Positions 30,375 through 38,343 of a stretch of 64,000 nt of DNA are shown piece by piece. The DNA is taken from contig JANQHQ010000035.1 of assembly GCA_028282595.1 (NCBI GenBank), positions 1-64,000 on the forward strand. Direction: 5' to 3'. The position numbers were made by a program, and so were the translations under genes. The DNA is from Chlorobium sp. (GTDB taxonomy: Bacteria; Bacteroidota; Chlorobiia; Chlorobiales; Chlorobiaceae). The number at the start of each line of letters is the position of its first letter. Within the stretch, counting starts at the first letter, position 1. A model generated the notes under the pieces. That model was not told the DNA's origin. It was given only the letters and a program-made list of their open reading frames with translations, and made no database searches.

Positions 30375-31310
30375 TTACTCGTGAACGACGGTGTAGACGA
30401 GCGTGGAGGATCTTCCGCTTTTCACGCTTCCGGCCGCGATGCTCCGGAGGGCCCGGAGCAGGCCCCGGGCCTGCAGGGCCGGTTGCAATCCGCCCTCCGC
30501 TCGCCGCACGAGCTCCTCGCTGTGGATGCAGTTGTAGAGCGTGTCCGGAATGAACGGGTGCATCGAGGTTATTTTCAGGCCGTACCGCCTGAGCAGCTTG
30601 CCGAGGGTTTCGGGAGTGAAGTGGTAGAGGTGCCGGGGAGCGTCCCAGGCGATCCAGTGCCGGCCGTAGGTGGCGGCGTCAAGGCTTTCCGGGTTCGGCA
30701 GGGTCACGATCAGCGCGCCGTTTTCCTTCAGGCAGCGGGCGACGGTGCCGAGCGTTTCGTTCAGCCGGTGAATGTGTTCGAGCGTGTGCCAGAAAATGAT
30801 GCGATCGAAGGTTTCTGCGGGAGGGCTTTCGGAGATGTCGGCGGTCCGCACGTCGATACCGAAGCGCTCTTTCGCGCGGGATGCCGAGCGTTCGTCGCTT
30901 TCGTATCCGCGACAGTTCGCGGCGGGGACAGGGTTTCTCTTCAGTATCGCGCCGAGGAGATCGCCGCCGGAACAGCCGACTTCGAGAATGTTCGAGAAGG
31001 GAGTGAGCGGCGGGCCGCCCCTTTCGATCAGCGAAGCTTTGCGCGCGAGGGAGCGTCGGCGGAGAGCGAGATAGAGCCTGTCGCGGAGGTTTCTTCCGTC
31101 GCCGGGCGAAAGGTGCGGGTCGTAACCGGATTCGGGGTAGTGGACGCGCATCTCCTCTTCGGCGGGTCTGGGAGAGAGATAGATCAGCCCGGATACGGTG
31201 TTGCGCACCAGCGTCCATGCAGGGCCGTTTTCGGGAGCGAAGCGGTCGGAAACCTCCAGGAAGGGTGCGGCTTCGGTCGTGCCGCTTATGGGGCAGGGCA
31301 CCGTTTCCAT
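30375..31310 (-). CDS. Class I SAM-dependent methyltransferase
   Basis: This 311-aa protein starts with a short Cys-containing segment (CPISGTTEAAPFLEV) like the zinc-ribbon-like leaders of sugar or polyketide methyltransferases, and has a SAM fold from about residue 105 with ILEVGCSGGDLLGAIL (motif I), RTADISESPP, DRIIFWHTLEHIHRLNETL (post-I to motif II) and GALIVTLPNPES (motif III). The GRHWIAWDAPRHLYHFTPETL stretch is typical of a large family found in cell-surface or lipid loci. The substrate is not evident. It ends 20 bases from the convergent eanA and begins 13 bases downstream of the HIT gene. Confidence 0.82.
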   Translation of the reverse strand: METVPCPISGTTEAAPFLEVSDRFAPENGPAWTLVRNTVSGLIYLSPRPAEEEMRVHYPESGYDPHLSPGDGRNLRDRLYLALRRRSLARKASLIERGGPPLTPFSNILEVGCSGGDLLGAILKRNPVPAANCRGYESDERSASRAKERFGIDVRTADISESPPAETFDRIIFWHTLEHIHRLNETLGTVARCLKENGALIVTLPNPESLDAATYGRHWIAWDAPRHLYHFTPETLGKLLRRYGLKITSMHPFIPDTLYNCIHSEELVRRAEGGLQPALQARGLLRALRSIAAGSVKSGRSSTLVYTVVHE

Positions 31311-31323
31311 GATCGTGCGGCGC

Positions 31324-31842
31324 TCAGCCTTCCGGATCCGGCAGCAGCGTCGCGATGGCTTTTCTGAGCTGCGCGTAGAGTTTGCGCATGTCGTTGCTCA
31401 GTACTTTCGTATCGCCGACAACCGGCATGAAATTCGTATCGCCCTCCCAGCGGGGGACGATGTGGAAGTGAATATGCGAGTCCACGCTGCCTCCCGCGAC
31501 CTTGCCGAGATTCGCCCCGAAATTGAAGCCGTGCGGATTGATGGTTTTTCGCAGCGCTTCCATGCAGAGATCGGCAAGCTGCATGACCTCGAGTCTCGTT
31601 TCATTGTCGAGTTCGCCGAATTCGGGGGTCTGCCGGTAGGGGATGACCATGAGGTGACCGCAGTTGTAGGGGTAGAGGTTCATGATGATGAAGCATCGTT
31701 CTCCCCTGTGCAGCACATAGCGCTCCTCGTCCTCCTCCGGAGGGATGTCGGCGAAGATGGATTTGCCTTTCCGGCCGGGTTTTTTCGCGTCCTTGAAGGA
31801 CTCCATGTAGGCCTCTCTCCAGGGAGAGTACATTTTCCGCAT
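31324..31842 (-). CDS. HIT family nucleotide-binding hydrolase
   Basis: This 172-aa protein has the histidine triad DSHIHFHIVPRW (HxHxH) at about residues 118-129 with the companion FIIMNLYPYNCGHLMVIPYR block near 55. It matches the HIT branch that includes diadenosine tetraphosphate hydrolases or phosphorylases. The N-terminal 35 residues (MYSPWREAYMESFKDAKK) are a branch-specific extension. ATG 31842 was taken; ATG 31833 is the other possibility, and neither has a good ribosome binding site. A perfect 12-base-arm palindrome lies 32 bases upstream. Confidence 0.85.
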   Translation of the reverse strand: MRKMYSPWREAYMESFKDAKKPGRKGKSIFADIPPEEDEERYVLHRGERCFIIMNLYPYNCGHLMVIPYRQTPEFGELDNETRLEVMQLADLCMEALRKTINPHGFNFGANLGKVAGGSVDSHIHFHIVPRWEGDTNFMPVVGDTKVLSNDMRKLYAQLRKAIATLLPDPEG

Positions 31843-31873
31843 GCTGAAAAAGGTTCTTTCTCGATCCTGAACC

Positions 31874-31899
31874 GAGCATCCCGACGTGTCGGGATGCTC
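31874..31899. repeat. Perfect palindrome containing CCCGAC-N2-GTCGGG
   Basis: Two 12-base arms (GAGCATCCCGAC and its complement) are separated by two bases. The inner CCCGAC-N2-GTCGGG core occurs twice more, at 32501-32514 and 32529-32542. The two-base spacing suits a DNA-level palindrome or operator better than an RNA hairpin, although it might also be a repeat fragment. Confidence 0.6.
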
Positions 31900-31980
31900 A
31901 AAAGGTGTGATTGTCGTCGTTGGAATCGGTATCGTTCTTTTCCTTTTCGCCTTGCCTGTTGCCAACTCCTAACTGAAGAC

Positions 31981-32365
31981 TGCCAAATGATTTCCGTTCG
32001 ATCCCGATCCCGATAGCGACTCCGGTTTCCGATCGCTTCTTTCGGGGCTCACCGTCGGCGTCGGAATCGGTATCGATAACCAACGCCAGTTCGGGCAGCC
32101 ACGGGGGGCTGCCCCTACACTTTGCCAACTGCCAAATGATTTCCGTTCGATCCCGATCCCGATAGCGACTCCGATTTCCGATCGCTTCTTCCGGGGTTCG
32201 CCGTCGGCGTCGGAATCGGTATCGATAACCAACGCCAGTTCGGGCAGCCACGGGGGCTGCCCCTACACTTTGCCAACTGCCAACCGGTTTCCGTTCGATT
32301 CCGAAACCCGATCCCGACCCCGATTTCCGATCGCTTCTTTCGGGGTTCGCCGTCGGCGTCGGTGG
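31981..32365 (+). repeat. Tandem array of a 148-149 bp repeat, 2.6 copies
   Basis: Units begin at 31981, 32130 and 32278 with TGCCAA; the first two are complete and differ in about ten places, the third is cut at about 32365 by the tRNA gene. Each unit holds the CGATCCCGATCCCGAT motif, GTCGGCGTCGGAATCGGTAT and the GGGCAGCC...GGCTGCCCCTAC palindrome. The same unit, once each and in inverted orientation, flanks the TolC gene near 20.2 and 22.0 kb. Reading frames across it, on either strand, are repeat translations and not genes. Bases 31843-32366 hold no gene. Confidence 0.85.
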
Positions 32366-32366
32366 A

Positions 32367-32453
32367 TGGTACCAAAGGTGGGACTCGAACCCACACGGGC
32401 TTGCGCCCACTGGATTTTGAGTCCAGCGCGTCTACCAATTCCGCCACTTTGGC
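32367..32453 (-). tRNA. tRNA-Leu (anticodon CAA)
   Basis: Read on the minus strand, GCCAAAG at the 5' end pairs with CTTTGGT before discriminator A and an encoded CCA. The anticodon loop is CTCAAAA on a GGA/TCC-type stem, giving anticodon CAA at 32417-32419. The long variable arm (TGGGCGCAAGCCCGT) and the D arm GAATTGGTAGACGCG are typical of leucine tRNAs. TTCGAGTCC is the T loop region. It decodes UUG. Confidence 0.95.
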
Positions 32454-32456
32454 ATA

Positions 32457-32607
32457 GGACACCTCTATGTATGTATTCCGCGCTTCAATTGCTGCGTTGT
32501 CCCGACACGTCGGGATCAAAATCCTCGTCCCGACGCGTCGGGACTCCGGTTTCTGCGCGCTGTCCGCCTCGAACTCAGGCCGCTCACGACAATGTATAGA
32601 GGTGTCC
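32457..32607. repeat. Short element with terminal inverted repeats, copy 2
   Basis: GGACACCTCTAT at the left end is matched by ATAGAGGTGTCC at the right end, twelve perfect bases, with partial pairing continuing inward. It shares TATGTATTCCGCGCTTCAAT with copy 1 at 16108-16170. The interior is longer here and carries two CCCGAC-N2-GTCGGG palindromes. It lies between two tRNA-Leu genes, three bases from the 5' end of the first. It has no coding capacity and no transposase nearby. Confidence 0.7.
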
Positions 32608-32650
32608 TTGTGCGGAGCAGCCTGGACTTTGAACTGACCGGATCGAGCAG

Positions 32651-32732
32651 TGCGAGAGAAGGGACTCGAACCCTTACGCCTTGCGGCACTAGTTCCTAAG
32701 ACTAGCGTGTATACCAATTTCACCACTCTCGC
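32651..32732 (-). tRNA. tRNA-Leu (anticodon UAG)
   Basis: On the minus strand GCGAGAG pairs with CTCTCGC before discriminator A; the CCA end is not encoded (CTG follows). The anticodon loop CTTAGGA gives anticodon UAG (loop at 32694-32700). A long variable arm (TGCCGCAAGGCGT) and GGTTCGAGTCC T arm fit leucine. It decodes CUA and, by wobble, other CUN codons. Confidence 0.95.
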
Positions 32733-32841
32733 CCGGCAAAATGAACTGAGAATATAGTGGTTTTTTCTGTTATAAAAACTATCTTCTAAAATACAAAAAC
32801 GCCGGTCAATAACCTCTTTTTCGCTCCGTGCTCCGTACTTC

Positions 32842-33429
32842 ATGCCGCTCCAACGTCTTGCTTCATTACTCTCCTGGGTGATCAGTCCTATTGTCGTCGC
32901 CCCGGCGGCATATCTCGTCATACTTCTCTACGGTTTCGCGGACGATCCGGCCCGTTTCAGGTATCTTGCCGTTCTTTTCCTTGCAGCGACCATCGTGCCG
33001 ATGCTTCTGATCTACGGACTCAAAAAGATCGGCAAGGTATCGGATTACAACATAACCTTTCGTGAGCAGCGTTTCCTCCCTCTTCTCGTTATGGTCGGGG
33101 TCAACCTCGTAGGGTACGAAGTGATGGACCAGCTCGACGCCCCGAGAATTTTTACGGGTATTTTGCTGTTTAATGCAGTAAATACGGTGCTGATTCTCCT
33201 CATCACGCTGCAGTGGAAGATCAGCATCCACCTGTTGACGCTGGCATCCTCCATAGCCCTGATCTACCTTCAGTTCGGGGTTGTTGCGTTCTGGCTGTTG
33301 CTGCTGGTGCCGGTGCTCATGTGGGCGAGGATATATCTGAAAGCCCATACCTTCATGCAGACTCTCGTGGGAGCCCTTATCGGATTTCTCACCATGTACG
33401 CCGAACTTAAGTGGTGGATCGGATTGTGA
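32842..33429 (+). CDS. Integral membrane protein, PAP2-like
   Basis: This 195-aa protein is almost entirely hydrophobic, with about six membrane segments between residues 8 and 190. The end of the chain (WKISIHLLTLASSIALIYLQFG, then LVPVLMWARIYLKAHTFMQTLVGALIGF) resembles the last part of PAP2-type membrane phosphatases, where a conserved His in SxH and an R...H pair act in catalysis; here SIH and ARIYLKAH are present, but the first KxxxxxxRP motif is not clear. An enzymatic role is therefore uncertain. Its stop overlaps the start of the next gene, so both are probably translated from one message. Confidence 0.75.
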   Translation: MPLQRLASLLSWVISPIVVAPAAYLVILLYGFADDPARFRYLAVLFLAATIVPMLLIYGLKKIGKVSDYNITFREQRFLPLLVMVGVNLVGYEVMDQLDAPRIFTGILLFNAVNTVLILLITLQWKISIHLLTLASSIALIYLQFGVVAFWLLLLVPVLMWARIYLKAHTFMQTLVGALIGFLTMYAELKWWIGL

Positions 33430-34493
33430 AGAAAAAGTATGCCGTCATTATCGTGACATACGGTGAGGTCGAGAAGCTGACGCTGCGGAACCTCTGGCCC
33501 AGCAGCCGGAGGATCGTCAAGGTTATCACGAGTCAGATCGTCAACTTCCCCAGGCTGCTCGTCTATCTTGTGGCCGATTACCGTTCGACGAGACATTACA
33601 TAGACTGGCGTCTGAACAACTACGAATCGACGCTGGTCGCCACGAACAGGCGTCAGACCGATCTGATATCGAAGAATCTGGGCCGGTATACCGAAGAGCG
33701 TTCCGACGCTCCCGATATCCGGGTTTACGAGGCCTACTACTTCGTGCCTCCCTATCTCGAGGATATCCTGCGGAAAGTGAAGAAGGCTTACGACGGCGTG
33801 ATCGTCGTGCCGATGATACCTGTCGAATCGGCCTTTTCGTGCGGCGTGGCCTGTCAGGTCGTTTCCGACGTCTACGGCGATACCCGTTACCAGCATGTCC
33901 GCCTGCTCAACAAGCTCTGGCAGGATTCGGATCTTCAGCGGACCTACGTCGACTACCTCTTTCAGCACGTCGATCAGTCCTACATCCGCAAGGGCTCGAG
34001 GACCGGACTCGTGCTGGTCATTCACGGTACCCTGGTTCGGGACCGGGCGGGCAATCCGCCGAGGGTTTTTACCGGCCTGAACGAGACCGGAGAGTTTTTC
34101 GAGATGATGAAGAAGCGCATCACCTCCGATTCGCGCAACATTTTCGACAGTGTGCGGCAGGGTTGCATGAATCATACGACCGGCGGGGAGTGGACTTCCG
34201 AAACCATAGAAAAAGCGTTCCGGGAGTTCGAGGCGGAAGGGTGTGACAGCGTGGTGATGTTTCCTTACGGCTTTTTCGCCGATAACAGCGAAACGGAATA
34301 CGAGGCCCGGAAGCTTCTTGAGACGTCGCCTTTCCGTTACAAGCAGTATATTCGTTGTGTCAACGGGTTCCCTCCCTTTGCCGAATGGCTCGCCTCGCGC
34401 GTCGCGGCGGAGATCGAGTCGTTGAGCGATATTCAGAAGACGTTCGAATGTCTCGGAAACACAAAGGAGATTGAAGCGCATGCAGGAGAATGA
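33411..34493 (+). CDS. hemH: Ferrochelatase-like protein
   Basis: Ferrochelatase inserts iron into protoporphyrin IX (or coproporphyrin). The 360-aa product is divergent but shows the family pattern: an N-terminal strand AVIIVTYGEVEKL in the place of LLxNLGTP, a VLVIHGTLV block holding the candidate catalytic His near residue 203, and YGFFADNSETEYEA near 290, which lines up with the conserved GFxxDxxETxxE block. Iron is the likely metal since green sulfur bacteria need haem for cytochromes, but a magnesium or cobalt chelatase-like role cannot be excluded. GTG 33411 or GTG 33426 may be the start; the latter overlaps the preceding stop. Confidence 0.65.
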   Translation: MVDRIVKKKYAVIIVTYGEVEKLTLRNLWPSSRRIVKVITSQIVNFPRLLVYLVADYRSTRHYIDWRLNNYESTLVATNRRQTDLISKNLGRYTEERSDAPDIRVYEAYYFVPPYLEDILRKVKKAYDGVIVVPMIPVESAFSCGVACQVVSDVYGDTRYQHVRLLNKLWQDSDLQRTYVDYLFQHVDQSYIRKGSRTGLVLVIHGTLVRDRAGNPPRVFTGLNETGEFFEMMKKRITSDSRNIFDSVRQGCMNHTTGGEWTSETIEKAFREFEAEGCDSVVMFPYGFFADNSETEYEARKLLETSPFRYKQYIRCVNGFPPFAEWLASRVAAEIESLSDIQKTFECLGNTKEIEAHAGE

Positions 34494-35082
34494 CGCCTCC
34501 GCGGAAACAGCGGGCGGAGAACCGGAGAGTCGCGCGCGGCGGTACGAGTCGGCTCTCGCCCGGATCGACGACGGACAGTTCGTGCGCGCCGTGGAAACAC
34601 TCGACGCATTGATCACCGAATCGGGGGGTGACGCCGATACCTATTATTCCCGGGGGGTGGCGCACATGTCGAGCGGCAACTACCGGCAGGCGGGCAGTGA
34701 CTTCCTGCGCGCGGCGGCGCTCGACCGGGGGTTTCTTTCGGCCTACAAGAATCTCGGGTTCGTGCAGCTCACGATGGGCAGGGAAGAGGATGCTCTGAAA
34801 ACGCTGGGGCGCGCTCTCGAGATCGATCCGGAGTTCGTCGACGCCTACTGTCTGCTCGGAGACGTGCACCTCGATCTCGGTGAGTACGACAAGGCGCGAG
34901 CCATGATAGAAAAAGCGCTGGAACTCGATCCGGACGGAGCCGATCCGCACTGCAAGATGGCGATGTACCATCTGAGCATGGGGGATTTTTCGGGGCTGAG
35001 GAAAGAGTACGATATTCTGCTGACACTCGATCCTTCACTCGCCTCGCAGATAGGTGGACTGTTTTTTTCCGGCGATGAGTGA
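34480..35082 (+). CDS. TPR repeat protein
   Basis: This 200-aa protein is acidic and contains about four tetratricopeptide repeats between residues 25 and 165, for example ADTYYSRGVAHMSSGNYRQA, AYKNLGFVQLTMGREEDALK and AYCLLGDVHLDLGEYDKARA. Such repeats act as protein-binding scaffolds; there is no signal peptide and no enzyme domain. AAGGAGA lies nine bases before ATG 34480, which overlaps the end of the ferrochelatase-like gene by 14 bases, so the four genes from 32842 on look like one operon. The partner of the protein is unknown. Confidence 0.85.
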   Translation: MQENDASAETAGGEPESRARRYESALARIDDGQFVRAVETLDALITESGGDADTYYSRGVAHMSSGNYRQAGSDFLRAAALDRGFLSAYKNLGFVQLTMGREEDALKTLGRALEIDPEFVDAYCLLGDVHLDLGEYDKARAMIEKALELDPDGADPHCKMAMYHLSMGDFSGLRKEYDILLTLDPSLASQIGGLFFSGDE

Positions 35083-35317
35083 CGGCAGGGAAAAAAGAAC
35101 CCGCTTGATGAAGAGGGGGCTGCAGGTTGTTTTCACGATTGCCTGGCTTCCGATCGTCTGGTTGTTTCTCTCGGCGGTGGCGGGCCGGGCGCTTGCAGCG
35201 ATTGTCCCCGTTACCTGGGTTGTTCAGTTGTTTCTCGCATCGGCTTCACTATTGTTAATTTTTGTTGCCTTCCGCGCGCTTTCTTCTCTTGCTGAAAAAA
35301 TTTTTAATACTGATTAA
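35075..35317 (+). CDS. Small membrane protein of unknown function
   Basis: This 80-aa protein has a short basic N terminus (REKRTRLMKRG) and two hydrophobic segments at about residues 16-37 and 44-66, with a charged tail. Its ATG at 35075 overlaps the TPR stop by eight bases. The layout is like many small inner-membrane proteins with positive-inside topology; I do not recognise a family. The 202 bases after it, up to nuoA, hold an AT-rich region at about 35410-35450 (TTTTTTTATATT) that may be the nuo promoter. Confidence 0.6.
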   Translation: MSDGREKRTRLMKRGLQVVFTIAWLPIVWLFLSAVAGRALAAIVPVTWVVQLFLASASLLLIFVAFRALSSLAEKIFNTD

Positions 35318-35519
35318 TTTCCCCTCTTTTTATTCGGTATTCAGCTCTTTTTGTATTGTTCCGTAAGTTTTCGGCCTTCGGGCCACGTGAAAGATTTTCG
35401 TCTTTCCTCATGATTTTTTGTGGTTTCGAGCCTGAATTTTTTTATATTGGGCGCACTTGTCACAGGCTCGTAAAGAGTTTTGCTGCAAGTCGGAGATTTC
35501 AACGTCATAAAATACTCTG

Positions 35520-35936
35520 ATGGATCAAACGTTGAGTGATTTCGGTACCGTTTTCGTTTTTCTGCTCCTCGGTATCGTTTTCGTTGTCGGAGGGTATCTG
35601 ACAGCCCGCCTCCTCCGTCCAAGCAGACCCAATCCCGAAAAACTCGCCATCTACGAATGCGGTGAGGAAGCTGTCGGTTCGGCATGGGTGAAATTCAATA
35701 TCCGTTTCTACGTTGTCGCGCTGATCTTCATCATTTTCGATGTGGAGGTCGTCTTTCTCTTCCCCTGGGCCACGGTTTTCAAGCAGCTCGGTGAGTTCGC
35801 TCTGATCGAGGCGCTTGTTTTCGCGGGTATTCTCGTGCTTGGGCTCGTCTACGCATGGGTGAAGGGCGATCTGGACTGGGTGAGGCCGCAACCGAACATT
35901 CCGAAAATGCCGGTGGTCGGGGAGAAGGACCGGTAG
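35520..35936 (+). CDS. nuoA: NADH dehydrogenase (complex I) subunit A
   Basis: This 138-aa membrane subunit has three helices at about residues 8-30, 68-92 and 98-120. [32 protein letters not shown] near 42-73 is the conserved Cys-containing quinone-side loop of NuoA/NdhC. It opens an 11-gene operon in the order A, B, C, D, H, I, J, K, L, M, N, the membrane arm plus the quinone module, without the E, F and G genes for NADH oxidation. Such a complex is known in green sulfur bacteria and is thought to take electrons from ferredoxin or another donor. Confidence 0.95.
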   Translation: MDQTLSDFGTVFVFLLLGIVFVVGGYLTARLLRPSRPNPEKLAIYECGEEAVGSAWVKFNIRFYVVALIFIIFDVEVVFLFPWATVFKQLGEFALIEALVFAGILVLGLVYAWVKGDLDWVRPQPNIPKMPVVGEKDR

Positions 35937-35973
35937 CCGACTTTCCGATACGGCAATAAAAAAATCTGCAGGT

Positions 35974-36546
35974 ATGGGTTTACTTGACGCCAGGATAACG
36001 AAGCACAATGCACTGGTGACGTCCGTCGACAACGTCATGAACTGGGCGCGCCTCTCTTCGCTCTGGCCGATGGGTTTCGGTCTCGCGTGCTGCGCTATCG
36101 AGATGATGGCCACCAACGCGTCGAACTACGATCTCGAACGCTTCGGTATTTTTCCCCGCGCGTCGCCCCGCCAGTCGGATCTTATGATCGTCGCCGGTAC
36201 GGTGACGATGAAAATGGCTGAAAGGGTCGTTCGTCTGTACGAGCAGATGCCCGAGCCGAGGTATGTGCTTTCGATGGGCAGTTGTTCCAACTGCGGCGGT
36301 CCGTACTGGCATCACGGTTACCACGTTCTCAAAGGAGTCGATCGTGTCATTCCGGTCGACGTGTACGTGCCGGGTTGCCCGCCTCGTCCCGAAGCGCTCA
36401 TCGGCGGGCTCATGAAAATACAGGAGCTAATCCGCATGGAGCAGATCGGTATCTCCCGCGCCGACGCTCTGAAAAAACTCGAGGAGAAAAGCGCCGATCC
36501 GCGCCCTCTGATCGAGGTCGCCCGACAGGGCGTTAAAGCTTCATAG
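35974..36546 (+). CDS. nuoB: NADH dehydrogenase subunit B
   Basis: This 190-aa protein holds the N2 iron-sulfur cluster next to the quinone site. The ligands are seen in [11 protein letters not shown] near residue 45, [12 protein letters not shown] near 105 and [11 protein letters not shown] near 135, so all four cysteines are present. The C-terminal 25 residues ([20 protein letters not shown]) extend past the domain. Gap to nuoA is 37 bases. Confidence 0.95.
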   Translation: MGLLDARITKHNALVTSVDNVMNWARLSSLWPMGFGLACCAIEMMATNASNYDLERFGIFPRASPRQSDLMIVAGTVTMKMAERVVRLYEQMPEPRYVLSMGSCSNCGGPYWHHGYHVLKGVDRVIPVDVYVPGCPPRPEALIGGLMKIQELIRMEQIGISRADALKKLEEKSADPRPLIEVARQGVKAS

Positions 36547-36553
36547 CACAGAT

Positions 36554-37102
36554 ATGGATAACGAATCGCACATGTCAGAACACCAGGAAGAGACACCGGC
36601 TTCCTCTCCGCAGGTCGAGGCCGCCAAAACGGTCTGGGCGATTGTCCGCGAGAAATTCGCGGATGCCGTTTCGCCGCTCGACGAAAATCCCTCCATGCCT
36701 TTTTTCGAGGTCCTCGATACGGACGCATGGCTCGATATCGCGCTTTTCCTGCGCGACAACCCGAAACTGCGTTTCAACTACATGGCCTGCCTTTCCGGCA
36801 TGGACTATCCGGACGAAGGGAAGCTGGGCATCGTCTGCAATCTCGAATCCCTCGGAGAGCATGGGCACACCATCGCGGTGAAAGTCAAATGCGCCAGGGA
36901 CGGCGGCGTCATTCCGTCGGTGGCAAGGGTCTGGAAGACGGCCGAATGGCATGAACGCGAGGCTTACGACATGTACGGCATGACGTTCGGTTCCCATCCC
37001 GATATGAGGAGGATTCTCTGCCCGGAAGACTGGGAGGGCTTTCCGCTGCGCAAGGATTACCAGGTGCAGGAGAGCTATCACGGCATCAGGGTACCATATT
37101 AG
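36554..37102 (+). CDS. nuoC: NADH dehydrogenase subunit C
   Basis: This 182-aa peripheral subunit has the NuoC fold with the NKWKTAEWHEREAYDMYGMTF-type signature (VWKTAEWHEREAYDMYGM near residue 130) and the LCPEDWEGFPLRKDYQ end near 160. The first 35 residues, rich in Glu and Ser, are an extension. ATG 36554 and ATG 36572 (MSEHQEE) are both possible starts. nuoC and nuoD are separate genes here, not fused as in Escherichia coli. Gap to nuoB is 7 bases. Confidence 0.93.
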   Translation: MDNESHMSEHQEETPASSPQVEAAKTVWAIVREKFADAVSPLDENPSMPFFEVLDTDAWLDIALFLRDNPKLRFNYMACLSGMDYPDEGKLGIVCNLESLGEHGHTIAVKVKCARDGGVIPSVARVWKTAEWHEREAYDMYGMTFGSHPDMRRILCPEDWEGFPLRKDYQVQESYHGIRVPY

Positions 37103-37140
37103 TATAGTATTCGTTCAACGGAGTAAAAGCCTCTAAACGT

Positions 37141-38343
37141 ATGCAGGAGTTGGGATTGGCGGAACAGGGATCGCTCAGGGTCACTCCGGACGGTGAGAAC
37201 CGGATCGTGATCGAGAAAGATCTTTCCAGCGAGGAGATGATTCTGAACATGGGGCCGCAGCACCCTTCGACGCACGGCGTGCTCCGGCTGGAATGCAGGA
37301 CCGACGGCGAGGTTGTCGTGGAGGCCGAGCCCTACCTGGGCTATCTGCACCGCTGTTTCGAGAAGCACGCCGAAATGACCGATTATCCCGGCATCGTGCC
37401 CTACGTCGACCGGATGGACTACCTTGCGGCCATGAACAGCGATTTCGCCTACGCGATCGCCGTCGAAAAGCTTCTCGATATCGAGATTCCGCGACGGGTG
37501 GAGTTCATGCGCGTCATCGTTTCCGAGCTGAACAGAGTCGCCTCCCACCTTGTCGCCATCGGCACCTACGCCATCGATCTCGGGGCATTCACTCCATTTC
37601 TTTTCTGCTTCCGCGACCGCGAGCACATCATGAACCTGCTCGAATGGGTTTCGGGCGCGAGGATGCTCTACAACTATATTCTGGTCGGCGGCGTCTCCCA
37701 CGACTTTCCGAAAGGCTTCAGTGAGCGGACGGGCGAGTTCGTCGACTACTTCAGGCCGAAGGCCGTCGAGCTTCAGAAGCTTCTGACGGAGAACGAGATC
37801 TTCGTCAAAAGAACGAAAGGCATCGGCATGATGCCGGCCGACGTGGCTATCAACTACGGCTGGTCCGGCCCCATGCTGCGGGGTTCCGGTGTCGAATGGG
37901 ACCTTCGCAGGGCCGACGGCTACTCCGTCTATCCCGAACTCGATTTCGAGATCCCCGTTCCCGACGGAAGGTTTTCCGATATCGGTGACAGCCTCTCGCG
38001 ACATCTCGTCAGGGCAATGGAGATGGAGCAGAGTCTGAACATTATCGAGCAGTGTCTCGACAAGATGCCCTCGCCGGAGGGGTTCGATCCCAGGGCGGCG
38101 ATTCCGAAACGTATCCGCCCCAGGGCGGGCGAGGTTTACGGGCGCGCTGAAAACCCCAGGGGCGAACTGGGTTTCTATATCGTGAGCGACGGCAAGTCGA
38201 CAAAACCCTTACGCTGCAAGGCGCGTTCCTCCTGTTTCGTCAACCTTTCCGCCATGAAGGAGCTTTCTCAGGGACAGTTGATTCCCGATCTCGTAGCCAT
38301 TATCGGGAGCATCGACATCGTGCTCGGGGAGATAGACCGATGA
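37141..38343 (+). CDS. nuoD: NADH dehydrogenase subunit D
   Basis: This 400-aa protein is the 49-kDa subunit that forms most of the quinone pocket. Seen are [14 protein letters not shown] near residue 38, [16 protein letters not shown] near 66 with the quinone-pocket His and its neighbours, [31 protein letters not shown] near 122, and [17 protein letters not shown] near 255. It is related to the large subunit of NiFe hydrogenases. Length is normal. The stop overlaps the nuoH start. Confidence 0.95.
   Translation: MQELGLAEQGSLRVTPDGENRIVIEKDLSSEEMILNMGPQHPSTHGVLRLECRTDGEVVVEAEPYLGYLHRCFEKHAEMTDYPGIVPYVDRMDYLAAMNSDFAYAIAVEKLLDIEIPRRVEFMRVIVSELNRVASHLVAIGTYAIDLGAFTPFLFCFRDREHIMNLLEWVSGARMLYNYILVGGVSHDFPKGFSERTGEFVDYFRPKAVELQKLLTENEIFVKRTKGIGMMPADVAINYGWSGPMLRGSGVEWDLRRADGYSVYPELDFEIPVPDGRFSDIGDSLSRHLVRAMEMEQSLNIIEQCLDKMPSPEGFDPRAAIPKRIRPRAGEVYGRAENPRGELGFYIVSDGKSTKPLRCKARSSCFVNLSAMKELSQGQLIPDLVAIIGSIDIVLGEIDR

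Noticed and set aside
31981..32365. Possible CRISPR array
   Set aside because: Units are about 148 bases and the whole unit is repeated; there are no short repeats with unique spacers, and no cas genes in the window.
31898..32921. Long minus-strand frames across the tandem repeats and tRNA genes
   Set aside because: They read through two tRNA genes and tandem repeat units; the apparent internal protein repeats are only the DNA repeat.
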